Origin: Deltaproteobacteria bacterium | Lineage (GTDB): Bacteria; Myxococcota_A; UBA9160; SMWR01 | Length of the DNA: 5,773 nucleotides | Reading direction: 5' to 3' | NCBI GenBank assembly: GCA_029261905.1 | Contig: JAJDAM010000154.1 | Span: 1-5,773 of the forward strand | Shown here: one piece after another, positions 1-5,618 of the stretch | Numbering within the stretch: position 1 is the stretch's first letter | Layout: each line of letters begins with the position of its first letter | The notes under the pieces: generated by a model | The model's database searches: none | What the model was told of the DNA's origin: nothing | The model's input: only the letters and a program-made list of their open reading frames with translations | Translations under genes and position numbers: made by a program

Positions 1-2267
1 GCAGCGTGATCGGCGCGGGTTGCACGGCTTTGGTGATCGCCGCGATCGCGATTTCGATTGGCTGGCGCCGTGGACAACGCCTCCTCCTTGCAGAAGTCCC
101 TGTTTCCGATCACCAGCGCGTCCATCGCGGTGTACTGTTCGCCGCCGCAATCGTCGGAATGGCGACGCTCGGCACCGAAGTGTTGGCGACACGGCTGGCG
201 ATCTCGCGGCTGGGTTCATCGCTGTTCGCATGGGGCGCGATCCTGGGGCTGTTTCTGATCGGCTTGGCGCTCGGTAATTTGCTGATGGCGCCACGCGCGC
301 AGCGCGTCGAACATCCGGCACGTGATTTGGGATGGCTGGAGGTCGGTGCAGCGGTCGTAGTCGTGCTCGGCATCGGTTGGTTGCGGCCCGACCCGGGGGT
401 GTCTGCGTTGGGAGTGGCTTTGCAACCGCTCGCCTTCGTTGCGCTGTGTGTATTGCCGAGTTCACTCTTGATGGGAGCGGCATTTCCGTTACTCGTCCGG
501 CTGTCGGTCCGTGACCGCGCGATTGGGCGATCGTTCGGCGCGGTGAGTGCCGCCAACACCGCCGGTGGCATCGTCGGTGCTCTTGCGGTTCCGTTCTGGT
601 TGCTTCCGACATTCGGTTCGCTCGGCGCTGCGACGGCATTGGCCGGCTTGAATGCGCTGGTCGGGTTGGGATTTCTTGCAACGCTCTCCCCCTCAGCGCT
701 CCGGTTCGCGCGACTGGCTGCTGGCAGCGCAGCCCTCGGGGTTGCGATGGGGCTGGCGTGGATGCCACGTGCGCCCGCTGAGCATCCGTGGGTGCTCTAC
801 GTTGATGAGGGCCGACAGGCCACCGCAGTAGTCACAGCGGCCGGGACGCAACGGACGCTCTGGGTCGACGGAGATCCGGAGGCGGCTTCGAGCGGCGATG
901 CCCTGCGGACCGAGCGTTTGCTTGCAGTGGTTCCGCTGTTGGTCCATCCGGATCCGCAGGCGTTCCTGGAGGTCGGCTTCGGATCCGGGATCACCTACGG
1001 CACCGCGCTTCGCTTCGGGCTCGATCGGGTGGAGTGTGTCGAGATCGCCACCTCGGTACTTCGCTCGTCACCGTTTTTTGCCCCCGAAAATGGTGCTGCG
1101 GCGGGATTGGCATTTCAACCGCAGACCCACCACGGCGATGCCCGGGTCTTTCTCGCTGGGAAGCGCCGACACTACGACGTGATATCGGCCAACACGCTGC
1201 ACCCGTGGTCAGTCGGCGCGACCGGGCTGTATTCGACCGAGTATTTCAACAAAATCGCCGGTGCACTCAAACCCGGCGGCGTCGTGGTGCAGTGGCTGCC
1301 GACAGCACAGGTGGGGCCCGACACGATCGCACTGGTTCTTGCGACCTTCTTCAGTGTGTTCACCGAAGGGGAAGTCTGGTGGGGAGCCGGAAACCTGATT
1401 CTGCTCGGCTCTCAGTCCGCCCTGTCGATGCCTGGGGAAGCGACGATGAACGACAGGCTGAAGCGAGCGGGGTTGCGTTGGGACGAGGTTGGCCTCGAGA
1501 GTCTCGATGATCTGTTGTCACGCCGTATTGCGACCGCTCGAAGCGTCCGCAACGTCCTCGCAGATCGCGAACCGCTCACGGATGACCGTCCGGTCCTCGA
1601 ACATCGCGCAGCACTGGGCCGCAGCCGGTCGCGGCTCGACGATGTCTACGCGCTGTTGGACCGAATCGCGAGTGACCCGGCAAGCCCGCGCAACCCCGGA
1701 GCGCGCCTATGGTTCGAGTCGCTTCGCGCAAGGGCGGAGGGCGATATCGACCGGGCAGATGGCCGGGAAGATCTGGCAGCGGCGGCGGGCTTCATCGAGG
1801 CGCGCCGTGCACGCGCGAATCGCGCCGCGGCTATCGGTCATCGCGCGCTGGCCTCAGGCGACCTGGTGCTGGCGCGGGAGCGCTTTGTTTTCGCGCGGTC
1901 CATCACTCCGGACCTGGCGTCGGCTCATTTCGGTCTCGCTGGAATCGAAGCAAAACATGGAGATCTTTCGACAGCCCGTGTTGCCTTCGAGCGTTACGTC
2001 GAGCGATGGTCGGCCGACGCGGCTGCGTGGAATGAACTCGCCTCGATTCGTCTACGGCTCGGCGACTCGAAGGGCGCGCGCGACGCGATCGAAAGGGCGC
2101 TCGAAGCCAGCCCGTTCTTCTTGGCTGCGATCGCGAACGCGGGACTGATCGCGTCCAACACCGGGGACACGGTCTTCGCCAGGGAAATGCTGCAGCGGCT
2201 GCGGCAACTCGGGCCACTTGGTGTGTCAGCTCAAGAAAGAGCCCTTGAGGCAGCTCTAGCGCGCTGA
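1..2267 (+). CDS. Membrane-domain / spermidine-synthase-like / TPR fusion protein, 5'-truncated
   Basis: Residue 1 is taken as the GTG at 6, but the frame is open to the window edge. The first visible helix (about 2-20) looks like the end of a missing first half of an MFS-like bundle, so the true start lies upstream. About eight further hydrophobic segments follow up to residue 253; the stretch around 177-202 (SFGAVSAANTAGGIVGALAV) is typical of bacterial fused MFS/spermidine synthase proteins. Residues about 262-470 form a Rossmann methyltransferase-like domain: SAM-binding loop LEVGFGSG (321-328), acidic E346 after strand 2, HGD at 376-378 and YDVISANTLHP at 390-400. Family members usually close with a TDDRP-like motif, here 525-529. 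Residues 604-739 are four exactly 34-residue TPRs. In true spermidine synthases the 390-400 loop carries the catalytic Asp; here N396 and H399 occupy the Asp positions. Aminopropyltransferase activity is therefore doubtful; the real substrate is unknown. The fold assignment is firm, the function is not. Confidence 0.9.
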   Translation, partial: SVIGAGCTALVIAAIAISIGWRRGQRLLLAEVPVSDHQRVHRGVLFAAAIVGMATLGTEVLATRLAISRLGSSLFAWGAILGLFLIGLALGNLLMAPRAQRVEHPARDLGWLEVGAAVVVVLGIGWLRPDPGVSALGVALQPLAFVALCVLPSSLLMGAAFPLLVRLSVRDRAIGRSFGAVSAANTAGGIVGALAVPFWLLPTFGSLGAATALAGLNALVGLGFLATLSPSALRFARLAAGSAALGVAMGLAWMPRAPAEHPWVLYVDEGRQATAVVTAAGTQRTLWVDGDPEAASSGDALRTERLLAVVPLLVHPDPQAFLEVGFGSGITYGTALRFGLDRVECVEIATSVLRSSPFFAPENGAAAGLAFQPQTHHGDARVFLAGKRRHYDVISANTLHPWSVGATGLYSTEYFNKIAGALKPGGVVVQWLPTAQVGPDTIALVLATFFSVFTEGEVWWGAGNLILLGSQSALSMPGEATMNDRLKRAGLRWDEVGLESLDDLLSRRIATARSVRNVLADREPLTDDRPVLEHRAALGRSRSRLDDVYALLDRIASDPASPRNPGARLWFESLRARAEGDIDRADGREDLAAAAGFIEARRARANRAAAIGHRALASGDLVLARERFVFARSITPDLASAHFGLAGIEAKHGDLSTARVAFERYVERWSADAAAWNELASIRLRLGDSKGARDAIERALEASPFFLAAIANAGLIASNTGDTVFAREMLQRLRQLGPLGVSAQERALEAALAR

Positions 2268-2299
2268 GTCGCGCCTCGAGCCGTGTTCGATGTCGCAGG

Positions 2300-2317
2300 A
2301 TCGCGAACGCGCGATTT
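2300..2317 (+). terminator. Weak hairpin after the fusion gene
   Basis: ATCGCG and CGCGAT (2300-2305 and 2310-2315) form a 6-bp stem with the 4-nt loop AACG. Only a short T tract (2315-2317) follows, and the hairpin starts 33 nt after the stop codon at 2265-2267. It lies between two convergent genes, where a terminator would be expected. The T tract is too short for a confident intrinsic terminator. Confidence 0.25.
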
Positions 2318-2364
2318 CAGGGACGATCGGCCCGCAAACAGACGACCCGTGGCTCCGATTGGCA

Positions 2365-3000
2365 CTAGTCGAGTTCATCGGCGTCGAGAAGCCGATCGCG
2401 GATCTGAACGTTGTCGCTACCGAGCGCCTCGTTTCGGTTCACGGTTGCTACGAGGTGTTCCGCTGCCAGCGCGCCACCGTCGGTGTGCCGGTCATAGGTC
2501 GACGCATGTTCCGAATCGAGAATCCAGACTGACAGGGCATGGGCGTCATGGTGAAAATCGCGAACGTCCAGCGCGAGTCTTTCCAGTTCGGCGTCCGAGA
2601 TGGCTGGATCGACGACGATGAATACACCCACCAGTCCCGGTACACGTCCGCCGCCCCGCGCCCCCCAACCGCGAACGACGGTGTGCGGGACTTCGCTCAT
2701 CGGAGCTCGGCGAGCGTAGAACTCCAGGTCGCTGTAGGGGTCGAAGTCCGAATGGCTACGGCTGTGATCGCTCGGCTCGTGATCTATCTCGCCAGGGTTA
2801 TCGATCGCCTCGGGTTCGGGATCCACTGCCGCGGTCTTCTGCTCCGGGCCGCCAGGCTCGGCGGGCACGACAGCTCGCATCGGCGCCGAGGGTGGCGCCA
2901 CGTCTGAATCGTGTGGTGCCCGCTTTGGCCCGATCAACCAGGCGACCAGCGCGAGTACCACGGCTCCGAGCACAACTGCGAATAGAGGCCGTCCTCGCAT
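2365..3000 (-). CDS. Membrane-anchored protein of unknown function with a small C-terminal alpha/beta domain
   Basis: This 211-residue protein belongs to no family I recognise. An Arg-containing N-terminus (MRGRP) precedes one hydrophobic helix at about 6-24. There is no lipobox and no clear signal-peptidase site, so the helix is probably an uncleaved anchor with the rest in the periplasm. Residues 25-100 are a low-complexity linker rich in Pro, Glu, Asp and His. Residues about 120-201 look folded, alternating strand and helix: VGVFIVVDP, a helix from SDAELERLALDVRDF, ALSVWILDS, a short helix, HLVATVNRN and DNVQIRD. The ATG at 2998-3000 has only a weak GGGG tract upstream, though the hydrophobic helix starting at once supports it. 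A GCGTCG-N8-CGACGC inverted repeat (3020-3025/3034-3039) lies just upstream, and the terminator of the preceding gene separates the two, so this is probably its own transcript. It is convergent with the fusion gene, 97 bp between stops. Coding is likely; function unknown. Confidence 0.75.
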   Translation of the reverse strand: MRGRPLFAVVLGAVVLALVAWLIGPKRAPHDSDVAPPSAPMRAVVPAEPGGPEQKTAAVDPEPEAIDNPGEIDHEPSDHSRSHSDFDPYSDLEFYARRAPMSEVPHTVVRGWGARGGGRVPGLVGVFIVVDPAISDAELERLALDVRDFHHDAHALSVWILDSEHASTYDRHTDGGALAAEHLVATVNRNEALGSDNVQIRDRLLDADELD

Positions 3001-3046
3001 TGTCGAAACCCCGCTGGTTGCGTCGAAGGTAGACGACGCCCCAACG

Positions 3047-3080
3047 CAAAGCTGCCGACCCCCAACAGGGGCCGGCAGCT
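3047..3080 (-). terminator. Intrinsic-type terminator of the GFWKN protein gene
   Basis: AGCTGCCG (3050-3057) pairs with CGGCAGCT (3073-3080). Inside, CCCC (3060-3063) pairs with GGGG (3068-3071) around a 4-nt loop, with a small internal mismatch. Read on the minus strand, the stem ends in TTT and then GCG. It begins 23 nt after the TAG at 3104-3106. The long GC-rich stem is convincing; the T tract is short. The plus-strand side has no T tract, which favours the minus orientation. Confidence 0.65.
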
Positions 3081-3103
3081 CGGGGACGTCGATATCGGAG
3101 TCT

Positions 3104-4066
3104 CTAGTTGGTCACCCCAATGCCGTTGTTGATGTCGTCGGAGCATTCCTGGGCACTGTGCTGTGCATCGGTATCACCGGCAATGTCGATAAGGGCTTGT
3201 GTGACTGCGTCGGCGATCGACAGATTGTCGCCACAGGCGTTCGTGGTGATCGAGTTCCCTTCGAACAACTTGCACTTCGTGTTGTCGGGGTACAGATCGC
3301 CAGCGGCGAGATTGAGGAGCGTCGCAGCGAGCTGCTGCTTGCCGCGCTCTTCGATTGATCGCTTGCCCTTGCTACCCAGATTGGACAGCAGATCGGCCTC
3401 ATCGACGAACAGGCCTCCGGACAAAGCGACGGCTGCGGTCACGACCGTATCGAAGTCAGGATCCGGAAAGTGCTGGAGCGTTCCGTTCTTGCCATCGGCT
3501 CGGTTCTTCCAGAAACCGATCGTGCAAGGCAAGGCCTCGCCCGTGTCGTCGGGCGGAACGAACGGGCCGACGCAGGTGCCCTGCACGTCGGACCCAAAGT
3601 CGCCTTCGACACTGTAGATGGTGTCGCCCACCATTCCGGGGCCGAATGTCGAAATCACGTACAGCTGATCCGCCACCTGACCGGGCTCGATCAGATTGGG
3701 ATCTGCCCAATCCCAGCGAAGGACGCCGTCGTTGTTGTTGATCACGCCAGACGGCGGAGGCGTCGCGAGGTTCGCATCGTCGATCGAGCCCGCGGAAACG
3801 ACGCTGCCTACCGGAGCATCGAGGTTGAATCCGATCAGTGCCACGAAGGAGCCCGGATCATTGGTGATCGTGTACACGTAGGTGAATTCACCAGCTGCTC
3901 CCGGTTGGGGATTCCCCGGGTCATCGTGCGTGTAGATGGTGTAGCTCTTCGCCCCGGTATAGAAGGTATGGGCGAAGGTCGTACTTCCCGAGTCGACGAC
4001 GGCTGCGTTCGCGAGCGGAGCAGCGAAGAACGCAGCAATGGCAATTGCTAGATAGAGTCGAGTCAT
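3104..4066 (-). CDS. Secreted protein with a C-T-x-GFWKN motif domain
   Basis: This is a 320-residue exported protein. The frame extends to a GTG at 4165, but the ATG at 4064-4066 is chosen. It has GGGAGGT six bases upstream and begins a textbook signal peptide (MTRLYLAIAIAAFFAAPLANA, likely cut near residue 21). Residues about 30-160 are Thr/Val/Gly-rich and look like a beta-sandwich of the kind common in PEP-CTERM-type surface proteins (FTYVYTITND, then GVLRWDW, then IEPGQVADQLYVIST). From C181 there is a distinct domain: CTIGFWKN (181-188), a mostly helical stretch, GKQQLAATLLNLAAGDLYP (242-260), and Cys at 265, 278 and 308. The pairing of C-T-x-G-[FY]-W-K-N with a downstream LAAxLLNxAxG segment recurs, to my knowledge, in secreted bacterial proteins of unknown function. 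There is no PEP-CTERM tail, LPXTG motif or C-terminal helix, so the protein is probably released or held by another route. A terminator follows. Function not determined. Confidence 0.88.
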   Translation of the reverse strand: MTRLYLAIAIAAFFAAPLANAAVVDSGSTTFAHTFYTGAKSYTIYTHDDPGNPQPGAAGEFTYVYTITNDPGSFVALIGFNLDAPVGSVVSAGSIDDANLATPPPSGVINNNDGVLRWDWADPNLIEPGQVADQLYVISTFGPGMVGDTIYSVEGDFGSDVQGTCVGPFVPPDDTGEALPCTIGFWKNRADGKNGTLQHFPDPDFDTVVTAAVALSGGLFVDEADLLSNLGSKGKRSIEERGKQQLAATLLNLAAGDLYPDNTKCKLFEGNSITTNACGDNLSIADAVTQALIDIAGDTDAQHSAQECSDDINNGIGVTN

Positions 4067-4071
4067 GGTCG

Positions 4072-4078
4072 ACCTCCC
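4072..4078 (-). promoter_or_regulatory. Shine-Dalgarno site fixing the start at 4066
   Basis: The minus strand reads GGGAGGT-CGACC-ATG, a near-perfect anti-16S match at ideal spacing. This decides the start in favour of the internal ATG directly before the signal peptide, over the GTG at 4165 in the same frame. Confidence 0.85.
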
Positions 4079-4181
4079 ATTTCGAAGTTGAACGTCCCGT
4101 TTCATTGTGTGTGGGCCAGACAGCAATAATGTGTCGCGAGTTCGATCAAAAAACATCTCATCCACAAAAACCTCGTCTGGC

Positions 4182-4225
4182 TGTCTGACGGAAGGTGGTC
4201 GGCGCGACCACGAAAATGTCAGACA
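4182..4225. repeat. Nested inverted repeat (two stems, one inside the other)
   Basis: The outer arms TGTCTGAC (4182-4189) and GTCAGACA (4218-4225) match perfectly over 8 bp. Inside them GTGGTCG (4195-4201) and CGACCAC (4205-4211) match over 7 bp around a 3-nt loop. The intervening bases form a 5-by-6 internal loop. As RNA this would be a stable hairpin in the 5' leader of the gene starting at 4066; as DNA the outer arms could be an operator. A T5 run follows on the minus strand after 11 further bases, so an attenuator is conceivable. Confidence 0.55.
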
Positions 4226-4248
4226 ATTCCGTCTCCGGTCGCAAAAAA

Positions 4249-4269
4249 GCCAACCGAATCCGGAGATAC
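4249..4269 (-). promoter_or_regulatory. Candidate regulatory block, copy A (GTATCTCCGGA + GGTTGGC)
   Basis: On the minus strand GTATCTCCGGA (4269-4259) is followed 3 nt later by GGTTGGC (4255-4249). It lies about 180-200 bp upstream of the ATG at 4066. The same two blocks occur in the same order upstream of the PEP-CTERM gene. TCTCCGG (4232-4238) also makes an inverted pair with CCGGAGA (4260-4266). Confidence 0.35.
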
Positions 4270-4306
4270 GCGAAAATTCGGCCTCAACCGGAATTCAGCG
4301 CACTAG

Positions 4307-4413
4307 CCGCTGGAAAGCGGAGCGAGGGGATCGCATTCGATGCCCCTGCAACGCGAAGGGTAAGTTTCTGGGTCTCCAATGGTGTCGATCGGGTAGGAGC
4401 CGTCCCCTCGCTC
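4307..4413. repeat. Multi-helix inverted-repeat cluster, possible structured RNA
   Basis: Three pairings fit together on the plus strand. CCGCT/AGCGG (4307-4311/4316-4320) closes a GGAA loop, a GNRA tetraloop. AGCGAGGGGA (4321-4330) pairs perfectly with TCCCCTCGCT (4403-4412). Enclosed by that stem, GGTCTCC (4371-4377) pairs with GGAGCC (4396-4401) with one bulged T. I recognise no known RNA family, and there is no covariation evidence. The GNRA loop exists only in the plus-strand transcript, which favours that strand if RNA is made. Confidence 0.3.
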
Positions 4414-4440
4414 GATTCCTGTGATGCTTGACTGATCCGT

Positions 4441-4476
4441 CGCGGACGGCTGCCCGGCCATCTGCGAAAGTCCGCG
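4441..4476 (-). repeat. Inverted repeat downstream of the PEP-CTERM gene
   Basis: CGCGGAC (4441-4447) and GTCCGCG (4470-4476) are perfect 7-bp inverted arms with a 22-nt spacer, starting 28 nt past the stop codon. The position suits transcript 3'-end formation for the PEP-CTERM gene, but there is no T tract and the loop is long. This is a weak terminator candidate. Confidence 0.3.
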
Positions 4477-4504
4477 AAAGTATTTTCCCGGAGCGGGTCT
4501 CTGT

Positions 4505-5182
4505 TCAGCTGCGATTTCGCCGGCTGGAGCGCGCCCCGAGTATCAGCAAGCCGCCGAAGAGCAGCAGCGCCGTGGAAGGCTCCGGCACGATGTCGACTTC
4601 CGTTGTCACGGTACCCTGGGGACCGTCGATCCCGGCCGCTCCGAACTCGGTGAGCATGAACTGGGTCGTTCCGGCATCTGCTACCGGGAAGTCCGTCGGG
4701 AGTGCACCGTCCGCGTAAGCGACGAAGAGTACGAGCGACGTTCCTGTGAGGCCCGCCCCGCCGCCATTCGCGAGGAATGTGAAGGTCGGGGTGTTGGGTG
4801 CGGCCAAGCTTCCGGTGTAGGTATCGGTGAGGCCCGTACCATCCTGGATTGGACCGCCGTCCAAGAAATAGCCCATCGCCACACCGGGGATGAACAACGC
4901 ACCGACGCCGAGATCGTTGAGAGAACCGCTGGTCACGGACACCGTGAAGACCATCCAGTCCTGCGTTGTGACATCGCACGCGCCGACCAGGCAATCGATC
5001 CCCGGGGCAAGGCCATTGAGCGGGCCGCCGACGTAGGGGTCAACTGTTCCCGACGTGCCGCCGGCCGTGAACGCAATCGGAGCGTCTACGGTAAATCCGA
5101 TCTCGAGTGCGCCGGCGGAGCCGGCCAACACCGAAATTCCCAGTACCGCCAGAGCCATAAGAAAGTGACGCGCAAGCCGCAT
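4505..5182 (-). CDS. PEP-CTERM sorting-signal surface protein
   Basis: This is a 225-residue exported protein. It starts MRLARHF followed by a hydrophobic stretch, with probable signal-peptidase cleavage near SAGA-L (22-26). The mature part (about 26-195) is rich in Gly, Thr, Ala and Val, with almost no Lys and Arg, as expected of a beta-rich surface protein. C64 and C69 (DCLVGACD) could form a disulfide. The C-terminus is a complete PEP-CTERM signal: VPEPS at 199-203, a hydrophobic helix at 204-217 and the Arg-rich end RSSRRNRS. In known systems a membrane exosortase recognises and cleaves such tails during export to the cell surface or extracellular matrix. No exosortase lies nearby, so it must act in trans, which is normal. 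The frame extends to a TTG at 5197, but GAGGAG seven bases before the ATG at 5182 fixes the start there. Sorting class is confident; the specific role is unknown. Confidence 0.92.
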   Translation of the reverse strand: MRLARHFLMALAVLGISVLAGSAGALEIGFTVDAPIAFTAGGTSGTVDPYVGGPLNGLAPGIDCLVGACDVTTQDWMVFTVSVTSGSLNDLGVGALFIPGVAMGYFLDGGPIQDGTGLTDTYTGSLAAPNTPTFTFLANGGGAGLTGTSLVLFVAYADGALPTDFPVADAGTTQFMLTEFGAAGIDGPQGTVTTEVDIVPEPSTALLLFGGLLILGARSSRRNRS

Positions 5183-5189
5183 ATCCCTA

Positions 5190-5195
5190 CTCCTC
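5190..5195 (-). promoter_or_regulatory. Shine-Dalgarno site fixing the start at 5182
   Basis: The minus strand reads GAGGAG-TAGGGAT-ATG, a strong site at 7-nt spacing. The in-frame TTG at 5195-5197 overlaps this site and would destroy its role if used as the start. Confidence 0.85.
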
Positions 5196-5223
5196 AAAAC
5201 TGCCTTTCAGAACCGCCTGCAGT

Positions 5224-5254
5224 GCCAACCCGCGGACTTTCCGTCCGGAGATAC
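5224..5254 (-). promoter_or_regulatory. Candidate regulatory block, copy B (GTATCTCCGGA + GGTTGGC)
   Basis: On the minus strand GTATCTCCGGA (5254-5244) is followed 13 nt later by GGTTGGC (5230-5224), about 42-72 bp upstream of the PEP-CTERM start. The 13-nt gap contains GTCC of a small hairpin, CGGAC/GTCCG (5233-5237/5243-5247). The GGTTGGCAC segment resembles the -24 half of a sigma-54 promoter, but no GC doublet sits at the required -12 distance. Confidence 0.35.
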
Positions 5255-5481
5255 ACCCCATTTGGAGGCCTTCCCAAGCACTCCGAGGCTTTCTAGCCAG
5301 TGCAGCGTTTCACGTACCGATCCTATACGAATCGAATACTCAACTACAGCAATTTCTGTACCAGCGGTGGAGAAATCCCTCAAGTTCGTGAGACGAATGT
5401 AAGTATTTAGATTTAAACAGGAAAACGTGATCGATCAAGGGGGCCGCAGTGCCTCCGTAACGGGAGCGAGTCATCGATCGA

Positions 5482-5515
5482 GGAAAGACTTTCCACACGG
5501 AGGAAGAGTTTTTCC
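5482..5515. promoter_or_regulatory. Tandem dyads GGAA..TTCC, possible operator
   Basis: GGAAAG-A-CTTTCC (5482-5494) is a perfect 6-bp palindrome with a single central base. GGAAGAGTTTTTCC (5502-5515) is an imperfect second copy with intact GGAA and TTCC ends. The centres are about 20-21 bp apart, close to two helical turns, as in tandem operator sites. No regulator can be named. Confidence 0.3.
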
Positions 5516-5592
5516 GTTGCAGATTCCCCGTGGGGGATCGGCTAGTCGCACCAGCCACCGAGTCCCCGCTGGCCCCGCCCTGCCACCCGATT

Positions 5593-5618
5593 CGTGCCGT
5601 TCGGCAGCGAGCGGCACG
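5593..5618. repeat. 7-bp hairpin CGTGCCG/CGGCACG
   Basis: Perfect 7-bp arms (5593-5599 and 5612-5618) enclose a 12-nt loop. No T tract follows on either strand, so it is not an obvious terminator. With neighbours GATTCCC/GGGGATC (5522-5539, one G-T pair) and CCCCG/CGGGG (5638-5656) it makes a run of three hairpins in about 135 bp. Confidence 0.35.

Larger units (their letters stand above)
4067..4504. other. 438-bp intergenic region between the two exported-protein genes
   Basis: No credible gene is present. Open frames here have poor composition and no ribosome-binding sites. From the gene at 3104-4066 outward it holds: that gene's ribosome-binding site; an AT-richer stretch at about 4124-4170 where a core promoter could sit, though I cannot assign clear -35/-10 boxes; four copies of the pentamer CAGAC/GTCTG (4117-4121, 4175-4179, 4184-4188, 4220-4224); a nested inverted repeat; the shared GGTTGGC/GTATCTCCGGA block; a multi-helix structure candidate at 4307-4413; and a long-spaced inverted repeat near the end of the PEP-CTERM gene. 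Confidence 0.7.

Noticed and set aside
6..8. GTG at 6 as the true start of the fusion gene
   Set aside because: No ribosome-binding site is visible, the frame is open to the window edge, and the membrane domain would lack the first half that the family normally has.
4067..4165. N-terminal extension of the secreted protein to a GTG at 4165
   Set aside because: It would place 33 charged residues before a clear signal peptide, while a strong GGGAGGT site sits just before the ATG at 4066.
4107..4431. Plus-strand open frames of 78 and 105 residues in the intergenic region
   Set aside because: They have no ribosome-binding site, unconvincing composition and cover inverted repeats. I treat them as chance frames.
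4284..4994. 236-residue minus-strand open frame overlapping the PEP-CTERM gene
   Set aside because: It is Arg-rich, out-of-frame translation over a gene with a signal peptide, ribosome-binding site and sorting tail. It has no such features of its own.
5183..5197. TTG start at 5197 for the PEP-CTERM protein
   Set aside because: The TTG overlaps the GAGGAG ribosome-binding site that serves the ATG at 5182.
5214..5228. Sigma-54 promoter before the PEP-CTERM gene
   Set aside because: The minus strand has TTGGCAC, a perfect -24 half, but the -12 GC doublet is absent at the required 10-bp distance after GG. Other GG-N10-GC matches in the window have poor flanks and are expected by chance in GC-rich DNA.
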